From Magnolia sinica (lineage: Eukaryota; Streptophyta; Magnoliopsida; Magnoliales; Magnoliaceae), in contig NC_080588.1 in NCBI RefSeq assembly GCF_029962835.1, positions 64,752,001-64,816,000 on the forward strand: a DNA stretch of 64,000 bases, given 5' to 3'. This document shows positions 27,114-39,574 of this stretch, one piece after another. The position numbers and the translations under genes are program-made. The notes below the pieces were generated by a model. It ran no database searches, was not told where the DNA came from, and saw nothing but the letters and a program-made list of their open reading frames with translations. How positions within the stretch are numbered: the first letter of the stretch is position 1; the number at the start of each line of letters is the position of its first letter.

Positions 27114-28010
27114 GTCCGCTGATCCAGTGGTTTTGGAGGTATGACATATTTCCATGACGCTGCCAAAAAAAAAAAAAGGTGGAAAATGACTAGAAGAGCG
27201 AAAAAAGGTGGCAGGTCTGGACCTTTTGGGATCGAGTTTAGAATATGGACGGTTCTGATCATTGGACCATCTCTAGATGTAGGTCCAATGGGGCAACACG
27301 TGCTGGGGATCGAAAACGAACTCATTGCACGCGAGGATAACCTGCAGTTGTACTGCCTACCACAAAACAAATGATGTACCGTGAGTTTGTTCTAATTAAA
27401 GGGTTAGGATCGTTTAAACAATGGAAAATTTTTAATTATCGACCACTCATTATGGATCTAATGAATGAACGGTTCTGATCTCATCTACGGTGGAATGCTA
27501 TTTCTTATACTACCTGGACGTACACGTTGGTGAGAAAACCACATGGTAAGCCCGACCCTGGTTTTAAAACACGGACGAGTCCTTTACGACTTTTCTGAGT
27601 CGACTCAGGTACCTGATCCGGTTCAGTATTACGTGTCGATCCGAATCACGAGTCTTTTAAATGAGACCGACTTCGACCCACCGGATCCACTACAGAGCTC
27701 TGTAAATTACGCTGAAACTACAATGTGATGTGTTGGCCCACCATGATGAGTGACTGACATCCAATCCGTCCATCACATGCGGGCTTCATGCTCTCTTAGG
27801 CGATAAATTATCATGTGGATTTAAAATTCAGGTGGGTCACACTACACTACAGAGAACAGTTGGGATTGGAACACCCTCCCTAGAAAATCTTTCATGTTTT
27901 GCGTGGGGTTTGGTAGATTTTTCTTTTTCTTTTACCGTATGAATGTACAATCCATGTGAGTTTTGGATTGGCCTAATATATGAGCAAAAGGAGAACGTGG
28001 GACCACACTG
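27114..28010. other. Intergenic, no gene recognised
   Basis: Short ORFs only, no domain recognised. Poly(A) of 13 bases at 27,165. Confidence 0.45.
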
Positions 28011-28490
28011 TTGTTAAAAAGGTGTCTTAAATCTTGGATGTCTAAGATTCTCGAACAGTTGAGGGACTGGCTCGACTAGTCGAGGGTTACGCAGATGGTG
28101 TGCGGTTTGTGCATGGACTGCATAAATTCGAGGCGGTTTCTAGGAATGTGCGTAAGTGGGAGTTCTCAATCTATAAATAGGAGTTCCTAGGGTCATTCTA
28201 AGATATGCTAAGGCATTCTAAGAGTATTCTAAGAGTTTCTAAAATGGTTATAGGGTTATCAAAGGGTGTAACAAGGGTGAGATTTGAGGTTGTTCGAATC
28301 GGGTAAGTCCTTTCCCTTTGTAATGTATGCTTTCATAGTGAAATTATGTCGCTTTGTGCTGGTTTTTTTCCGAAAAGGGTTTTTTACGTTAAATCTTTTT
28401 GTTCTCTTGTATGTGCTTGGTGCTCTTGGATTGCTATCTTAGATCCATCTCTGTGTGATTCCGCATAACAAATCCCAACAATCTAATGAG
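28010..28490 (+). mobile_element. Copia-like LTR fragment or solo LTR
   Basis: It contains an LTR-type promoter ('ctataaatag' at 28,171) and a downstream block typical of plant copia LTR 3' ends: 'tcgctttgtgctggttttt', 'tccgaaaagggttttttacg', 'tctctgtgtgattccgc'. It ends CCCAACA at 28,490. A possible start is tgttgttaaaaagg at 28,010. A related block is at 41,715-41,865. No matching 5-bp target duplication was found. Confidence 0.5.
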
Positions 28491-28740
28491 TCTAGACAAC
28501 CAAACACAAGGAAGATCCAAAACTATAAGGGAGTTTAATGTTAGCATACCAATCACTGAATGATTTTTGGGTGTAGCTAAATAGCGTGGACTACACAAGT
28601 TGTCAATGACATTGATTAAATGAGAAAATGGGCGAGGACCTCACCACTTAAGAAGTAACCATAAAAATGAAGGAATCCACTATTTATTTGTTTATCTATT
28701 TACATTTACTACTTATTTGTTTTATACCAATTATCAGTAC

Positions 28741-29713
28741 TGTTATGGGGAAATATAATCTGACCATCCTCAGGGTCGGCTCGTACTAACGAGCATGTAC
28801 TCCTGCGCCATCTCACCCAGAGAAGTTAGAGTTCACTTCCCCAAGCGCAGCCTTCGGCAGCGCACGTCCCCGAGCTTCCACCTATATATGTACCTCACAA
28901 GGATTGTCTTGAAGTGCACTAGTCAGTCCAGCTCAGCTCAAGATAGGCCCAAGGGGTTGATCGGCTCAGTGAAGTTGAGAAAGAGCTCATCAAGGAAAGA
29001 TGAGATTGATGAGAAGATAGGTCCAACCTTCAGCCCGAAAAAACCAATAGTCTGGACTACCAATGCAAAATTTTCGAGCTCCTCAGTGTAGCGCTCGGCC
29101 CATTCCTGGTCGATCGACTGGTTCAGCTTGGCTTTAGTGTAGATCTGCTTCATCCGGTAAACCGATTGGATCAGCTTGGCCCTGACACAAATAAACGAAG
29201 ATTCAGCTCGAATCTTTATAATGACCAATTTCTGTAGCATTTAAATTCTTCATGAGTCCTGATAATCTCATTGGATTATTCATATACGAATCCACATCGG
29301 ACGAGATAAGGGATCCATATCGTGTCGACTTACCTTCTCAGTTGGGCGGATGATCTTCCTCAACTATGCACGACTCCAGGTAACCATTGACACCCATCAC
29401 TTATGTAACTATCCACCGTGTGATTCCAGGGTAACTACCCACACTCACCACTCGCACACATCTCGCCCTACGGCTAAGATCGTGCTTAAGATTATGGACT
29501 ACCCCATCTTACGAACACTATAAATAAGGGGCCCATCTACATGAAAGGGTACACAAAATCTCTCGCCCAAAACCCTTCTACACAACCAGATCTTGATTCC
29601 TAGCCTGACTTTGGCATCGGAGGGTCCCTTGCTCTAGTCAGGGCCTCTTTGGTTCTTCTCCTTCGCAGGTGCTCAGAGGTCTAAAGAGGGCAGTCTAGAT
29701 TCCTGCATCAACA
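28741..29713 (+). mobile_element. Solo LTR (973 bp)
   Basis: It begins TGTTATGGGG and ends CATCAACA. The flanking pentamers are agtac (28,736-28,740) and ggtac (29,714-29,718), 4 of 5 identical. A TATA box 'actataaataagggg' lies at about 29,518. No internal domain or second LTR follows, so it is a recombined solo LTR. The short ORFs inside (28,795-29,240) match nothing I recognise. It is related to the LTR at 48,449-49,342. Confidence 0.75.
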
Positions 29714-30009
29714 GGTACAATTTTACATTTTGAGGTGGAATAAATATATGAAAGAAATAAAATATCATGGTTAAGACGGTTATAGTTGCAAAAGTTATTG
29801 GAAATTTTATTTTATACACTGAAAGAATCTATTTTGCTATTAATAAACTAGGAGAGGGTAAAAGAATAACTAAAAGAAAAGAAATTGATTAATTATTCAT
29901 TAAAGCTTAATTTAATTTAGTGACATGATTTAGATGAGGATATATAGCTGGGAGATGTCGAACAAAAATTTATTTATTTACATCAACTTTTTAAGGAGCT
30001 CATTCTAAA

Positions 30010-31370
30010 CTTGCTCGGGCTACTACCACAGAATAGAAAGGAGTGAAGTCACCCACTGTTGAAACATTCCTAAGGCCCGTTGAGATGTTTAGATTCCATC
30101 CAACCCGTTCATAAGGTGATTCCCACTGGGATGAAGGGAAAATACAAACATAACCTTGATCCAAACTTGTTGTGGTCCTCACTAAGGTTTCAACTGTGAT
30201 TGTTTAATCCTCACTCATGTGGCCCACTTAAGTTGTTAATTTTCCTCACGTTTGTCCTCATGTCCTAAAATGAGCCCGAAAAAATTGATGGATGGAGTGG
30301 ATATAACACAAACATCATGGTGGGCCCATAAAGATTTGGGTCAAGGGAGCCACCTAACCCTGAGTTAGGTCCTAGTACAAGCTAATGATTAGATGCATAT
30401 AGACAAATGCTTATTTTATTTATTTTTTCCTTTCTATTATTTTATTAATCAAAGAAAGCTTTGTAACACCCTAATCTCCTTTAATAAACAAAGCCTTTTT
30501 ATCCACCAAAACCTATAAAACTAAGGTTTCCTACTTCTAAGTGGATTCCATGGCACTATCTGTGGTGAATGAAGCTAGTGCTTACCCCTCCTTCCCTTCT
30601 CCTCTTTCAACAAAATCATCACACTCATAAAGAATTAGAAAGAGATGAAATTGGGGTTATGATGATACATCAAAGTGTGAATGGTGTCCTGATGTTTAGC
30701 TATTTACCATAGTTTAAAAACTTATCACAGCTGACTCGAAAAGCAGTCGAGTCGACTAAACTCGATTAGATTTCTAATCCATTCAATGTGAAGCCTGTTA
30801 CCATTGATTTCTTTTCATATAAAGGAAAAAATAAAATTTAAAAAATTGAACCAGTTGGGTTTTTGTGAGGGTTCATATTTCATTATGGGGAGGTTTTGAG
30901 TCCAACTGGTTGGACCATCATTTACGGTCCACTTAGAAAGTAACTTCCAACCTAACATGTTAGCTCAAAATCCAACCCTTCCAATATGTTTTTTCCACCA
31001 TGAGTATCACCTTGTGGAAAAATCAGCCCCATCCACTCATTAGGTAGGACACACTATCGAAAATAACTTTTAACTATTGATAAATTAAAAAATATAAGTG
31101 TGGCCGACTGGGAAAGTGGATATGGCTGATTTTTACCAAAAATAATCCAAATAACTGGGGCAACTTATTCTATGAGTTGGATGTGTTATGCACATGAAAG
31201 ATTGGCAATTATTTGTTGGGTAGACTGTAAATTATGGTCTGACTAGTTGGACTTGAGACCTCTTTTATTAATCAATGCATTATATACTAGGCTTTTGTAC
31301 TTAAAATCAGGAGTAGCTGTATGCTCCTCCCCTTATTTTTTTGACAATGATAAAAACCTTTCCTAGGTTT
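30010..31370. repeat. Dispersed duplication, copy 1
   Basis: It aligns in order with 37,290-38,280: fold-back right-arm sequence, 'caaatgcttattttattt', 'ccaccaaaacctataaaact', 'ggtgaatgaagctagtgctt', 'acaaaatcatcacactcata', and finally 'ttttgtact' and the 'tgtatgctcctc' block. Copy 1 has about 300 extra bases (30,900-31,260). No ORF of note. Either a mobile element carrying a MITE or a segmental duplication. Confidence 0.75.
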
Positions 31371-32388
31371 TCATTTTTGGGTTATTGCAAAAACCACCCT
31401 CCATTTGGATCCATTAGAGGCACTGGAGTAATTTATACCAAATGATGAAGTGGAGTCATTTGATGAGCTCATTTTGCCCACATATGGAGTGGAATAATAC
31501 AATCATCAAATGGGCCACACCATAAACAACAATAGATAACCATCCAAAAATCTCCAAATTTATGGGTGGGAACCCTTGTGATTGGATCAGTTTGATTTTT
31601 GAGTGTCCCATTTTCATAAGGTAGTGACCATGCTTAACAGATTCGATGACATATATGCAATAAGTGGCCCACACACATCTACAACTAGTTGTGTATGAGA
31701 TAAGGGTAAAATGGTCAATTGCTCGAGGCGAACTTAATTGGCCCAATCTAAAATTTTAGTTGGGTCGAGTTGGGTTGCATTGAGGCTAAGTTGGGCAAGG
31801 TTAGAGATCCTAACCCAACCTTAGTCGAGGCCACGGTCAACCCTAACCATCTCGAACCCAACCGTATATTACCTATATAGTATCATAATCATCTAATCCC
31901 TATCCTAACTAATTAGGGTTGGCTATATTACATATGTAGTATAAATGATTATAATTAATGTACATGCAATATAACATACCAAAATTCTAATTTAGAGTGT
32001 TTTGCGTAGCTCAACCCGATCTGGCGCATTGGGTTGGGTCAGGCCATGGGCTGACCCAATGTCATGCGAAGTTGGGTTTGGGCTAACCCTGAACCAAACC
32101 CGACCCACCAAGTTGCATTATCCTTGTTTCCTTGCACCCTCAAATCTACGACAATCTTTGAAATAGAGGGAAGGTATTTGTAACGGTCTCAATGGAAGGA
32201 ATGTATAATTATCATATAAGTGAGGGGAGGTAGGTGTGAAACCTTACCAAAAAAAGTTATTTACTATAAAATTCCTCAAAAATTAAGATTTTACAAATTC
32301 ATGCCTGGAGGAATCAAAATTACTAGATAGAGAATTATAAGGGAGGAATTACAAAAATGCCTTCATTATTTTTTCTTCTAAAAGTGGT
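31371..32388. other. Intergenic, gggttggg/acccaacc-rich repeat
   Basis: No gene. 31,740-32,115 carries 'gttgggtcgagttgggtt' near the left and 'aacccgacccaccaagttg' near the right, a loose inverted arrangement suggesting a non-autonomous DNA element without clean ends. Confidence 0.4.
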
Positions 32389-32389
32389 A

Positions 32390-32565
32390 AAGAATTGTAG
32401 GGCCATGTGGTATGTGCATGACTTCAGCCCATCCAAGATATAAAACCCAATAATAATAATAATAATAATAATAATCTAACTAAGAATTATAGGGCCCATG
32501 TGGTATGTGCATGACTTCAGCCCATCCAAGATATAAAACCCATAAAAAATCTAACTGATCAAAAG
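32390..32565. repeat. Tandem duplication with (AAT)n
   Basis: A segment of about 80 bp ('agggc(c)catgtggtatgtgc' to 'gatataaaaccca') occurs at about 32,399-32,449 and 32,490-32,541. An (AAT)n run of about 10 units at 32,449-32,475 follows the first copy. Confidence 0.85.
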
Positions 32566-32578
32566 ATTAGATTGGTGT

Positions 32579-33156
32579 TAGAGTTGTACACGAGTTAAGT
32601 TAGCTCGGTTAGCTCGCTCCATTCGACTCAGAAAAGCTCAACTTGCCTTGGCTCGAAATTAGATTCGGATTGAGTCGAGCTGGTTTCTGAGTTCGAGCTT
32701 GCCCAAGCTCGACTCACTCGGATCGAACCTAAACTCAAACCGACTCGGATCGAATTAGCTGGTGACTCAGTTATTTTGATATGAATGTTGCTCACCGAGT
32801 GTTTGATAAAATGACTCAACGAAGTGTTGGCGAGAAAGGAATGGATAGGTCGGCTATTTGATTTTGATGTTGCTCGCCCGGGTGTTTGATTTTGATACTG
32901 CTCTCTAGGTGTTTGATGAAATACTTGTAAAATATTGTTACTGTTTTACCTTACGCGAGAATTCGAGCATATATTATACCTGTTTGAGAAAATGCCGAAT
33001 AGGCTCAAACTCGACCCGAACTGCTGACAGAACCGAGTCGAGCTAGCAAGACAGGCTTGAGGACTGAGCCGAGTTGAGTTTGAGATAGGGTTAGCTTCTA
33101 GCCAAGCCGAGCTAAGCTGTGCCAAGCTCGACTCGTTCAACTCGTGTACAACTCTA
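32579..33156. mobile_element. hAT-type MITE, 578 bp
   Basis: Perfect 18-bp terminal inverted repeats, TAGAGTTGTACACGAGTT, are flanked by 8-bp duplications attggtgt (32,571-32,578) and agtggtgt (33,157-33,164), 7 of 8 identical. The interior is rich in gctcgactcg-type sequence with no transposase. Both features are classic for hAT non-autonomous elements. Confidence 0.9.
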
Positions 33157-33164
33157 AGTGGTGT

Positions 33165-33807
33165 ATATTCCTTTTTTTATGGTGTGTCCTACCTTATGAT
33201 TAGATGGAATAGATTTTTAGTTGGTCTGATCATCATGTTGTAATGCAGTTGTTCAATGGATTGGATGCCATATACATACCACATGGACTCTACAATTCTT
33301 TACCTCACTACATTTTAAAAAAGAAAATAAACTAAGGTATTTGCTGAAAGTATTATTTGGCAAAATCTAAATTCTTATGAAATTCTCCAAATATAATCAC
33401 TATCATGTTTTCTTTTGAGTTTTTAGATGAGTGATAGAGTACACCTGATATGATGGACTTCAAATCTGGCCATACATGGTTTTAGAACCATGGTTTGTAC
33501 AAGTAGGGCCCATGATCTGATTTACGCAACAATTCTATGGCCTGCATTAGTGTGCTTTTAGGAGAGGTTCTTTGGGATCCTCTGTGATGTATGGGTTTTA
33601 TCTATGTTGTCCCTCCATTATTTATTTATTTATTTTTCATTCATTTTAGGGTATGAGTCCAAAAATGAGTCAGATCCAAGGCTCAAGTGAGCCACTTCAA
33701 AAAGAGGAGCAGTTATAATGACACCAACTATTGAAACCTTTCATGAGCCCACCAACTTCCCATATGCACTTTGCCCACTAAGATCATTTCTCTTTATGGG
33801 ACCCATT
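33165..33807. other. Intergenic with half fold-back element
   Basis: 33,570-33,760 carries left-arm family motifs ('gatgtatgggttttatct', 'cattttagggtatgagtcc', 'gatccaaggctcaagtgag'). No gene. Confidence 0.5.
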
Positions 33808-36800
33808 ATATCAACAGTTTGAATGGCCAAAACATAAGTACAATAGTACAATTCTACATCATGGCTTCTAATGCAATAGGCTCTCGTTAATCTTCAAAAA
33901 GCGACATCAATTGTATTTGACCATTGATTTCTGCGTTAGTTTTATCTAAAATTATAATGATGACATTTTTACATTATTTTATGTGAAATCATCATTAAAA
34001 TATTTTGAGATTGTTACTAATGCTGTTGTTTAATTTAAAATTTTCACAATAATTATATGAAAAAGTATAAAGATTACAAGTTTCTTTAGTAGGACGTGAA
34101 ATGATATGGCAATAATAAAATCACTACTCTCATAAGAGTCATGAGAAACTCTAGTAGATTATGAAAATCCCATATGCATGCACTAATCCTCACCTGCTTT
34201 TGTCATGGATGCACCTCAATACAAACCGTTCAAATGATCAGATCCTACTATGGGTGGGACATAGTCTAACAAACAGATCGATTGATGATCTTATTTCGTA
34301 ATCTGTGATTAACATGCATTTGCTTGTCCAACTTGGTCTGATGACTTTTGGCCATATCCCATCTACCACGGATCCCATGGTTTGGACGGCTTGGATCAAG
34401 GTGTATGGATAAATCATCATACTCTACCAAAATATCAAGCAGCTGGAATGGAGACAAGAACACTACAGGAACCCCACTTAGGGTGGGCCCACCAGAATCC
34501 CACCGAACTTTTAAATTCAAAAATCAGGTATCCACCTCAATGCAAAAGAAACCCATTGCAAATCACAGCCCTCCATCCGTCTATTCTATCACTCTCATGA
34601 AAAAAAAAGACTAGAAAAGAAGAAAAAAATAGAGCCAGAGATAGAATTCCCAAAAGAAAGTAGTACATATGCTGTGCGTGAGTCCAAAGCAGCTACATAT
34701 ATTCAGAGCAGAGTTCTAAAAAATAATGGAAAAGAAAAGGATCGAATGGAGAGCTAGCATCTTTCAACTACTTTTCAAAAAAGAGCTAGACTAAGGTGTG
34801 TGTCTATGTCAATCAAGATCATTCGATCCATGGGCCCCATTCTCAGATCATAGTGCGTAAATCAAGCTGATAGGATGATTTAACTGGTCGTTTGATGGCC
34901 ACCGATGTTACAATTTCAATCCCCGGATCACTGCATTTTCTGGGCCACCTTCCATCCACGTTGGTTCCTGCAATTTGGACTGTCTGTATTGATATATTCA
35001 TATGCTAGATGACCTGTTCAACAGTTTCCCAGTACTAAATGCAGAGACATACTGTTCATATGTTACTTATCCTAAAACCCCACAAAAACCTCATCATCTT
35101 ACCACAGATCAGATGGGTTTTTGGCCTTAATGGTAGGTGATAATTCTTTGATTGTGTCCCACGATTTGAACGCGTCGAACCTGCTGGGGTCTGCCTCAAT
35201 CATCAGCTGGATAACTTCATGGTTGGGCGGAGAGTGGGCACTTGGATCATCTCGTCCTTGAAGAGGGCGGATAATCGCTTGTCTAAGATGTCCATTGCCC
35301 CTTCTTTGGTCACAACCTTCTGCAATATCCAGAAAATGATGTGCTGGTTCTCGCCAAATTCTGCCTCGACCAGTTTTTTCCTGGTTATAATCTCCATTAG
35401 CATGACTCTGTAGCTGTAGACATTGCATTAGGTTGTCGCATTGGATGAATATGAGCATTCTGTTGTGAAAAATTGGATGAAATCAATCGAATTTTAAATT
35501 GGTTAGATGGATTATACAACAATCCAATGAAATTTCGTCAACTGCAGAAATTTTACAAGTATTACTCTGTCATAAGCATTGAACTTTCATTGACATCACT
35601 ATCATAAACAAACTAAATCAACATTCAATAGAAAATGGCTGAAACTACGAAAGATCGATGTCAACCACTCTTGGATTTGAAAAAGAATTCAGATGGGCGA
35701 GATGCTTTTCCACCCAAATCGATATCCTTGTTTCACCAGGAACTAAAATATCTGTTCTGCTTGCGATTTGGGTCGCACCGAAACGTGCCTCAAATTTTGG
35801 ACTGAGATCAATTGGGATTTGAAATGAACGATACAGCATATAAAAGAATTTCAATTTGGTTATAACTTGGGAACTCTGAAACTAAAATCTGTTAAGCTCA
35901 CCATTTGGGTCATGCCCAAACACGCCCCAAATTTGGGACTGATATTAAGTGGGATTTGAAATGAAAGATACAACATTTAAATAATATCAATTTGGTTGAA
36001 TCATGGAAGGCCTGAAACTAAAATATCTATTCCTTTCACGGTTTGGGTCATGTCCAAAAACACCCAAATTGAGGACTGCGATTAAGGTTAGTCAGGAACT
36101 TAAACGAAAGATTCATCATTTAAAGAATATCAATTTGGTTGAATATTAGAAACTTTGAAATGAGAACTCAGTCCAAAGACAATCAAGATTACCTACATGA
36201 TATAGGAGATTGCACAAAAACTTCAACAAAACCAAATCCAAAAGAATGGTAATTTAAATTCAAATTCAATCGGGTCGAGATTTTAATTACCAGGTGCCAA
36301 GTAGCCATATGTCCCAGCAATGGCAGTGGTTTTAGAATCCATTGGTCATGTTGCTTGCAAGACCTTAGCATCTCCAAATTCTGCAACCTTGGGCTGAAAA
36401 TTCTCATCACGGAGTATGTTAGTCAGCGGCAACAGATCATGGTGTAGGTAAGCTAGGCCTTGTGCAATCCCGAGCGTGATCCTATGCCGAATGGGCCAAT
36501 CAGGAAATCTCTCCCAATGATGAAGCGCATCCCATGGATTCCCATTTGGCATGTACTCATAAACCAACATATTCGAGTTTGAATTCGAGAAGTAACAGTA
36601 GAGCTTGAAAATGTTCCTGTGCTGGATAATCCCCAGCGTCTCTTCCTCTGCCTTCAGTTCCCTTTCTACAGACAGATGATCTGGTGACTAGTCCTTTGTC
36701 TTTCTGGTTTCGAGCTTCTTCACGGAAATGACTTGACCATTGCTCAATTGAATCTTGTAGATGGTCCCTGATCTTCCATGCCCCACCATGTTGTTCTCAT

Positions 36801-36905
36801 TGAGGGCCTCGACAATCTTGCTCTGGTCAAAGCTCTGCTTGTGGAAGCTTTGGACTTCGTAGAAGGAAGGCAAAGCAGAGGACAGTTCCTGCTTCATCAC
36901 CTCTT

Positions 36906-36945
<40 letters not shown>

Positions 36946-37157
36946 GAATCAGCATTTTAAGAACATGAAAAACCCAAGAATCACGGCCACAGCAGAAACC
37001 ACGACTACCCAAATGTTGTTCTGTTCTGTTTTTTTTTTTTCCAGGTCGTTGGGCGGTTGACAGAGAGGGAGAGAAGGGATTGGAGAGTTCAGAAAGATCG
37101 GGACGCAGAGTCCCTGTTCGTCCGAGATGCTTTCTACTAATTGTTCTTTAATCAGCT
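33808..37157 (-). pseudogene. Truncated CEPR1-like receptor kinase pseudogene
   Basis: This segment duplicates 41,913 to about 45,560, including 3' flank, intron and kinase exons. The exon-2 part is 35,099-35,459 and the exon-1 part is 36,291-37,157. It covers only the kinase, juxtamembrane region and the last LRR remnant. All other LRRs and the signal peptide are absent, and homology stops at 37,157 where fold-back repeat DNA begins. Kinase damage is decisive: a deletion joins HHDLLP directly to LTNIL, removing the catalytic HRDIKS loop; DFG has become EFG ('KVAEFGDAKVL'); and about 35 bp are missing from the exon-2 equivalent (35,230-35,240). Frameshifts lie near 36,350 and 36,690, with a stop in the activation segment. 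A (CT)n run at 36,909-36,941 has expanded in the former juxtamembrane coding region. It cannot make an active kinase. Confidence 0.92.
36909..36941. repeat. (CT)n microsatellite in pseudogene
   Basis: About 16 CT units where the intact paralogue has only 'ccactctctccctacc'. It shows relaxed constraint after duplication. Confidence 0.95.
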
Positions 37158-37570
37158 TTATGTGGGGCCCAAAACGATGTTTCTGTTATATCCACTCCGT
37201 CCATCAGTTTAATTAGCTCATTTTAGGACATGATCCCAAACATGATGGAGACCCAAAACTCAAGTGGGCCATACCACAGGAAACAGTGGGGATGGAGTTA
37301 TCCACCGTTGAAAACTTCTGGGGCCCCACAGTGATGCTCAGGTTCCGTCCAACCCTGTCATAAGGTGACCCACCTGGGTGAAGGGAAAATACAAATATAA
37401 CCCTTTGTGATCCCCACTAATGTTTCACAACGTTCAATCTTCACTCATGTGGCCCACTCAAGTTTTGAAATTCCCTCATGTTTGTGCTAATGTGCTAAAA
37501 TAAGCAGACAAAACGGATGGACGGAGTGGATATAGTACAAACATAATGGTGAGCCCACAAGAGTTTTGGG
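37158..37570. mobile_element. Fold-back MITE at duplication breakpoint
   Basis: It starts 'tatgtggggcccaaaacgatg' and continues 'atccactccgtccatcag', 'cattttaggacatgatccc', 'actcaagtgggccatacc', a mirrored right arm, and 'gatggacggagtggatat' to 'atggtgagccc'. It abuts the end of receptor-kinase homology. Confidence 0.75.
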
Positions 37571-38280
37571 TTAAGGAGAGCCGTCTAACCATCCGGTCCA
37601 AGTGCAAGCTAATGATGAGATGATGCATGCAGACAAATGCTTATTTATTTTTATTTTTTTATGTTTTCTTTCCATTCTTTTATCAATCATAGAAACCTTT
37701 ATCATATCCTAATCCCCTTCAATAAACAAAGCTTTTCTATCCACCAAAACCTATAAAACTAAGGTTTCCTTTTTCCAAGTGGATTCAATGGCACCTTATG
37801 TGGTGAATGAAGCTAGTGCTTACCCCTCCTTCCCCTCTCTTCTCTTTCAACAAAATCATCACACTCATAAAGAATTAGAAAGAGGTGAAATTGAGGCTGT
37901 TATGATACATTAGAATGTGAATGGTGTCATGATGTCTAGCTGTTTTACCATAGTTTAAAAACTTGTCGCGTTGACTTGCAAAGCAATTGAGTGAACTAAG
38001 ATTACATTTCTTAGTCCATTCATTGGGAAGCATGTTACCATTGATTTCTTTTTGAATTTTCAAAAAAGAAAAAGTAAAAACACCAAATTGGGTTTTAATG
38101 AGTGTTTATATTTTATTAATTAATGCATTTTGTACTAAGCTCTTATATTTGATTAATTAATGCATTTTGTACTAAGGTTTTATATTTTATTAATTAATGC
38201 ATTTTGTACTAAGGTTTTATATTTAAAATTAGGGGTAATTGTATTCTCCTCTCTTATTTTTTGTGACAATTTTAATTGCC
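37290..38280. repeat. Dispersed duplication, copy 2
   Basis: Counterpart of 30,010-31,370. A short block 'attaattaatgcattttgt' is repeated three times between 38,110 and 38,215. Confidence 0.75.
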
Positions 38281-39536
38281 TCTCCTCCATTCAAGCTCTC
38301 AAACAGCAAGGCACTTAGAAGCTAGCTTCTCTCCTCGAGGGATGTTATACTGTGGGTTTACACCATCAATACAACCATGATGAAACGAAACTATTGATCG
38401 ACACAAAGTATGCTTGTTTAGTTATGAAAGGCTTCACATAACGATCATGAATTGATTATCATGATACATTCTTCCCTATTGTCAAGATTAACTCCATTGG
38501 AATTATTCTCTTTATTGTTGATCATTGATATCGACCGCTTCACCAGGTAGATGTCAATAATGCAACTCTATAAAAACCTTCATGAAGATATCCGTAGGTA
38601 TCTCTCTCGAATTTCACCTTCGGAGAGCTCTACGTCGGGAGGATTTGCGAATTCCTCCTTATATCAAAACCTTCCAAGGCTCGTCGTAGAAGCCCCATTC
38701 TATTTTGATAATAGATAGGCTTGCCTTGTGTAAGACCCGTATCCAAGCCCGTACCGTCCCGTAGGCTTCCGCTGTCCTTCCGGTAGAATTCTGGCGACCC
38801 GCGATCTTTTATCGGTGGTTGCGCGCGACTCCGAGTCGTATCCCGTATTCCCGATTCGACTCAAACCGAGACTTGTACCCTAGCGACCGCGCCGTCGCCG
38901 CGGTTCCGATGCCGCGTCTCGTGTATCGAGGCGATACTCTGGCAAGAGATGTGGGCCAGTGTTCGGTGCGAGGAAAACGCCGCGCGTGCAAATTCTGAGA
39001 GAATCTCTACGAGATGTCACCTCAATCAATCCCATCATGTCAAGTACATGTCAAGTACACATCACCTCTCACCCATCCCCAAGCAATCCCCAAAGTCAAA
39101 AAGTTTCTTACAAACCCATGCTTTTCTTACAACATTTATCCCATAAAGTCAAAAAGCTCTTACACACCCATCACCACCACATCCATCACCCATCCCTCTC
39201 TCTTTACAACCCTCTCTCCCTTTTTTTTTTCTTCAACTCATTCCAAGCAACCAAGCATCATACATCTAAGCCTATCCAAGCTCTCCCAAGCAACAAATGT
39301 GGCCCACCTTTCCTACCCTTTCATCTCCCATCTCAACCATCCAAACCTCATCTCCTCCGTTGGAACCAAAGTTAAGGAGCTAAGGAGGCTTAAGGTGCAA
39401 GAAGAAGCCGGTGGGTGATCTTGGATGTTTGTCTTTTATCCTTTTTTTATTTAATAGTCCACATATGTGGGACCGATCTTGATGTAGGCTTTGTATCAAA
39501 GAGGGGCCCATAGTGGCGGGCCCCCTCCACCCTCTC

Positions 39537-39537
<1 letters not shown>

Positions 39538-39570
<33 letters not shown>
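39538..39570. repeat. (CT)n microsatellite
   Basis: About 16 CT units. Confidence 0.95.

Positions 39571-39574
<4 letters not shown>

Noticed and set aside
28795-29240. Open frames of about 100 codons on both strands
   Set aside because: They lie inside the solo LTR at 28,741-29,713 and match no retrotransposon protein I recognise.
38949-39418. Three overlapping Pro/Ser/His-rich open frames
   Set aside because: Overlap in two frames and low-complexity C-rich DNA inside LTR-like sequence; no recognisable protein.
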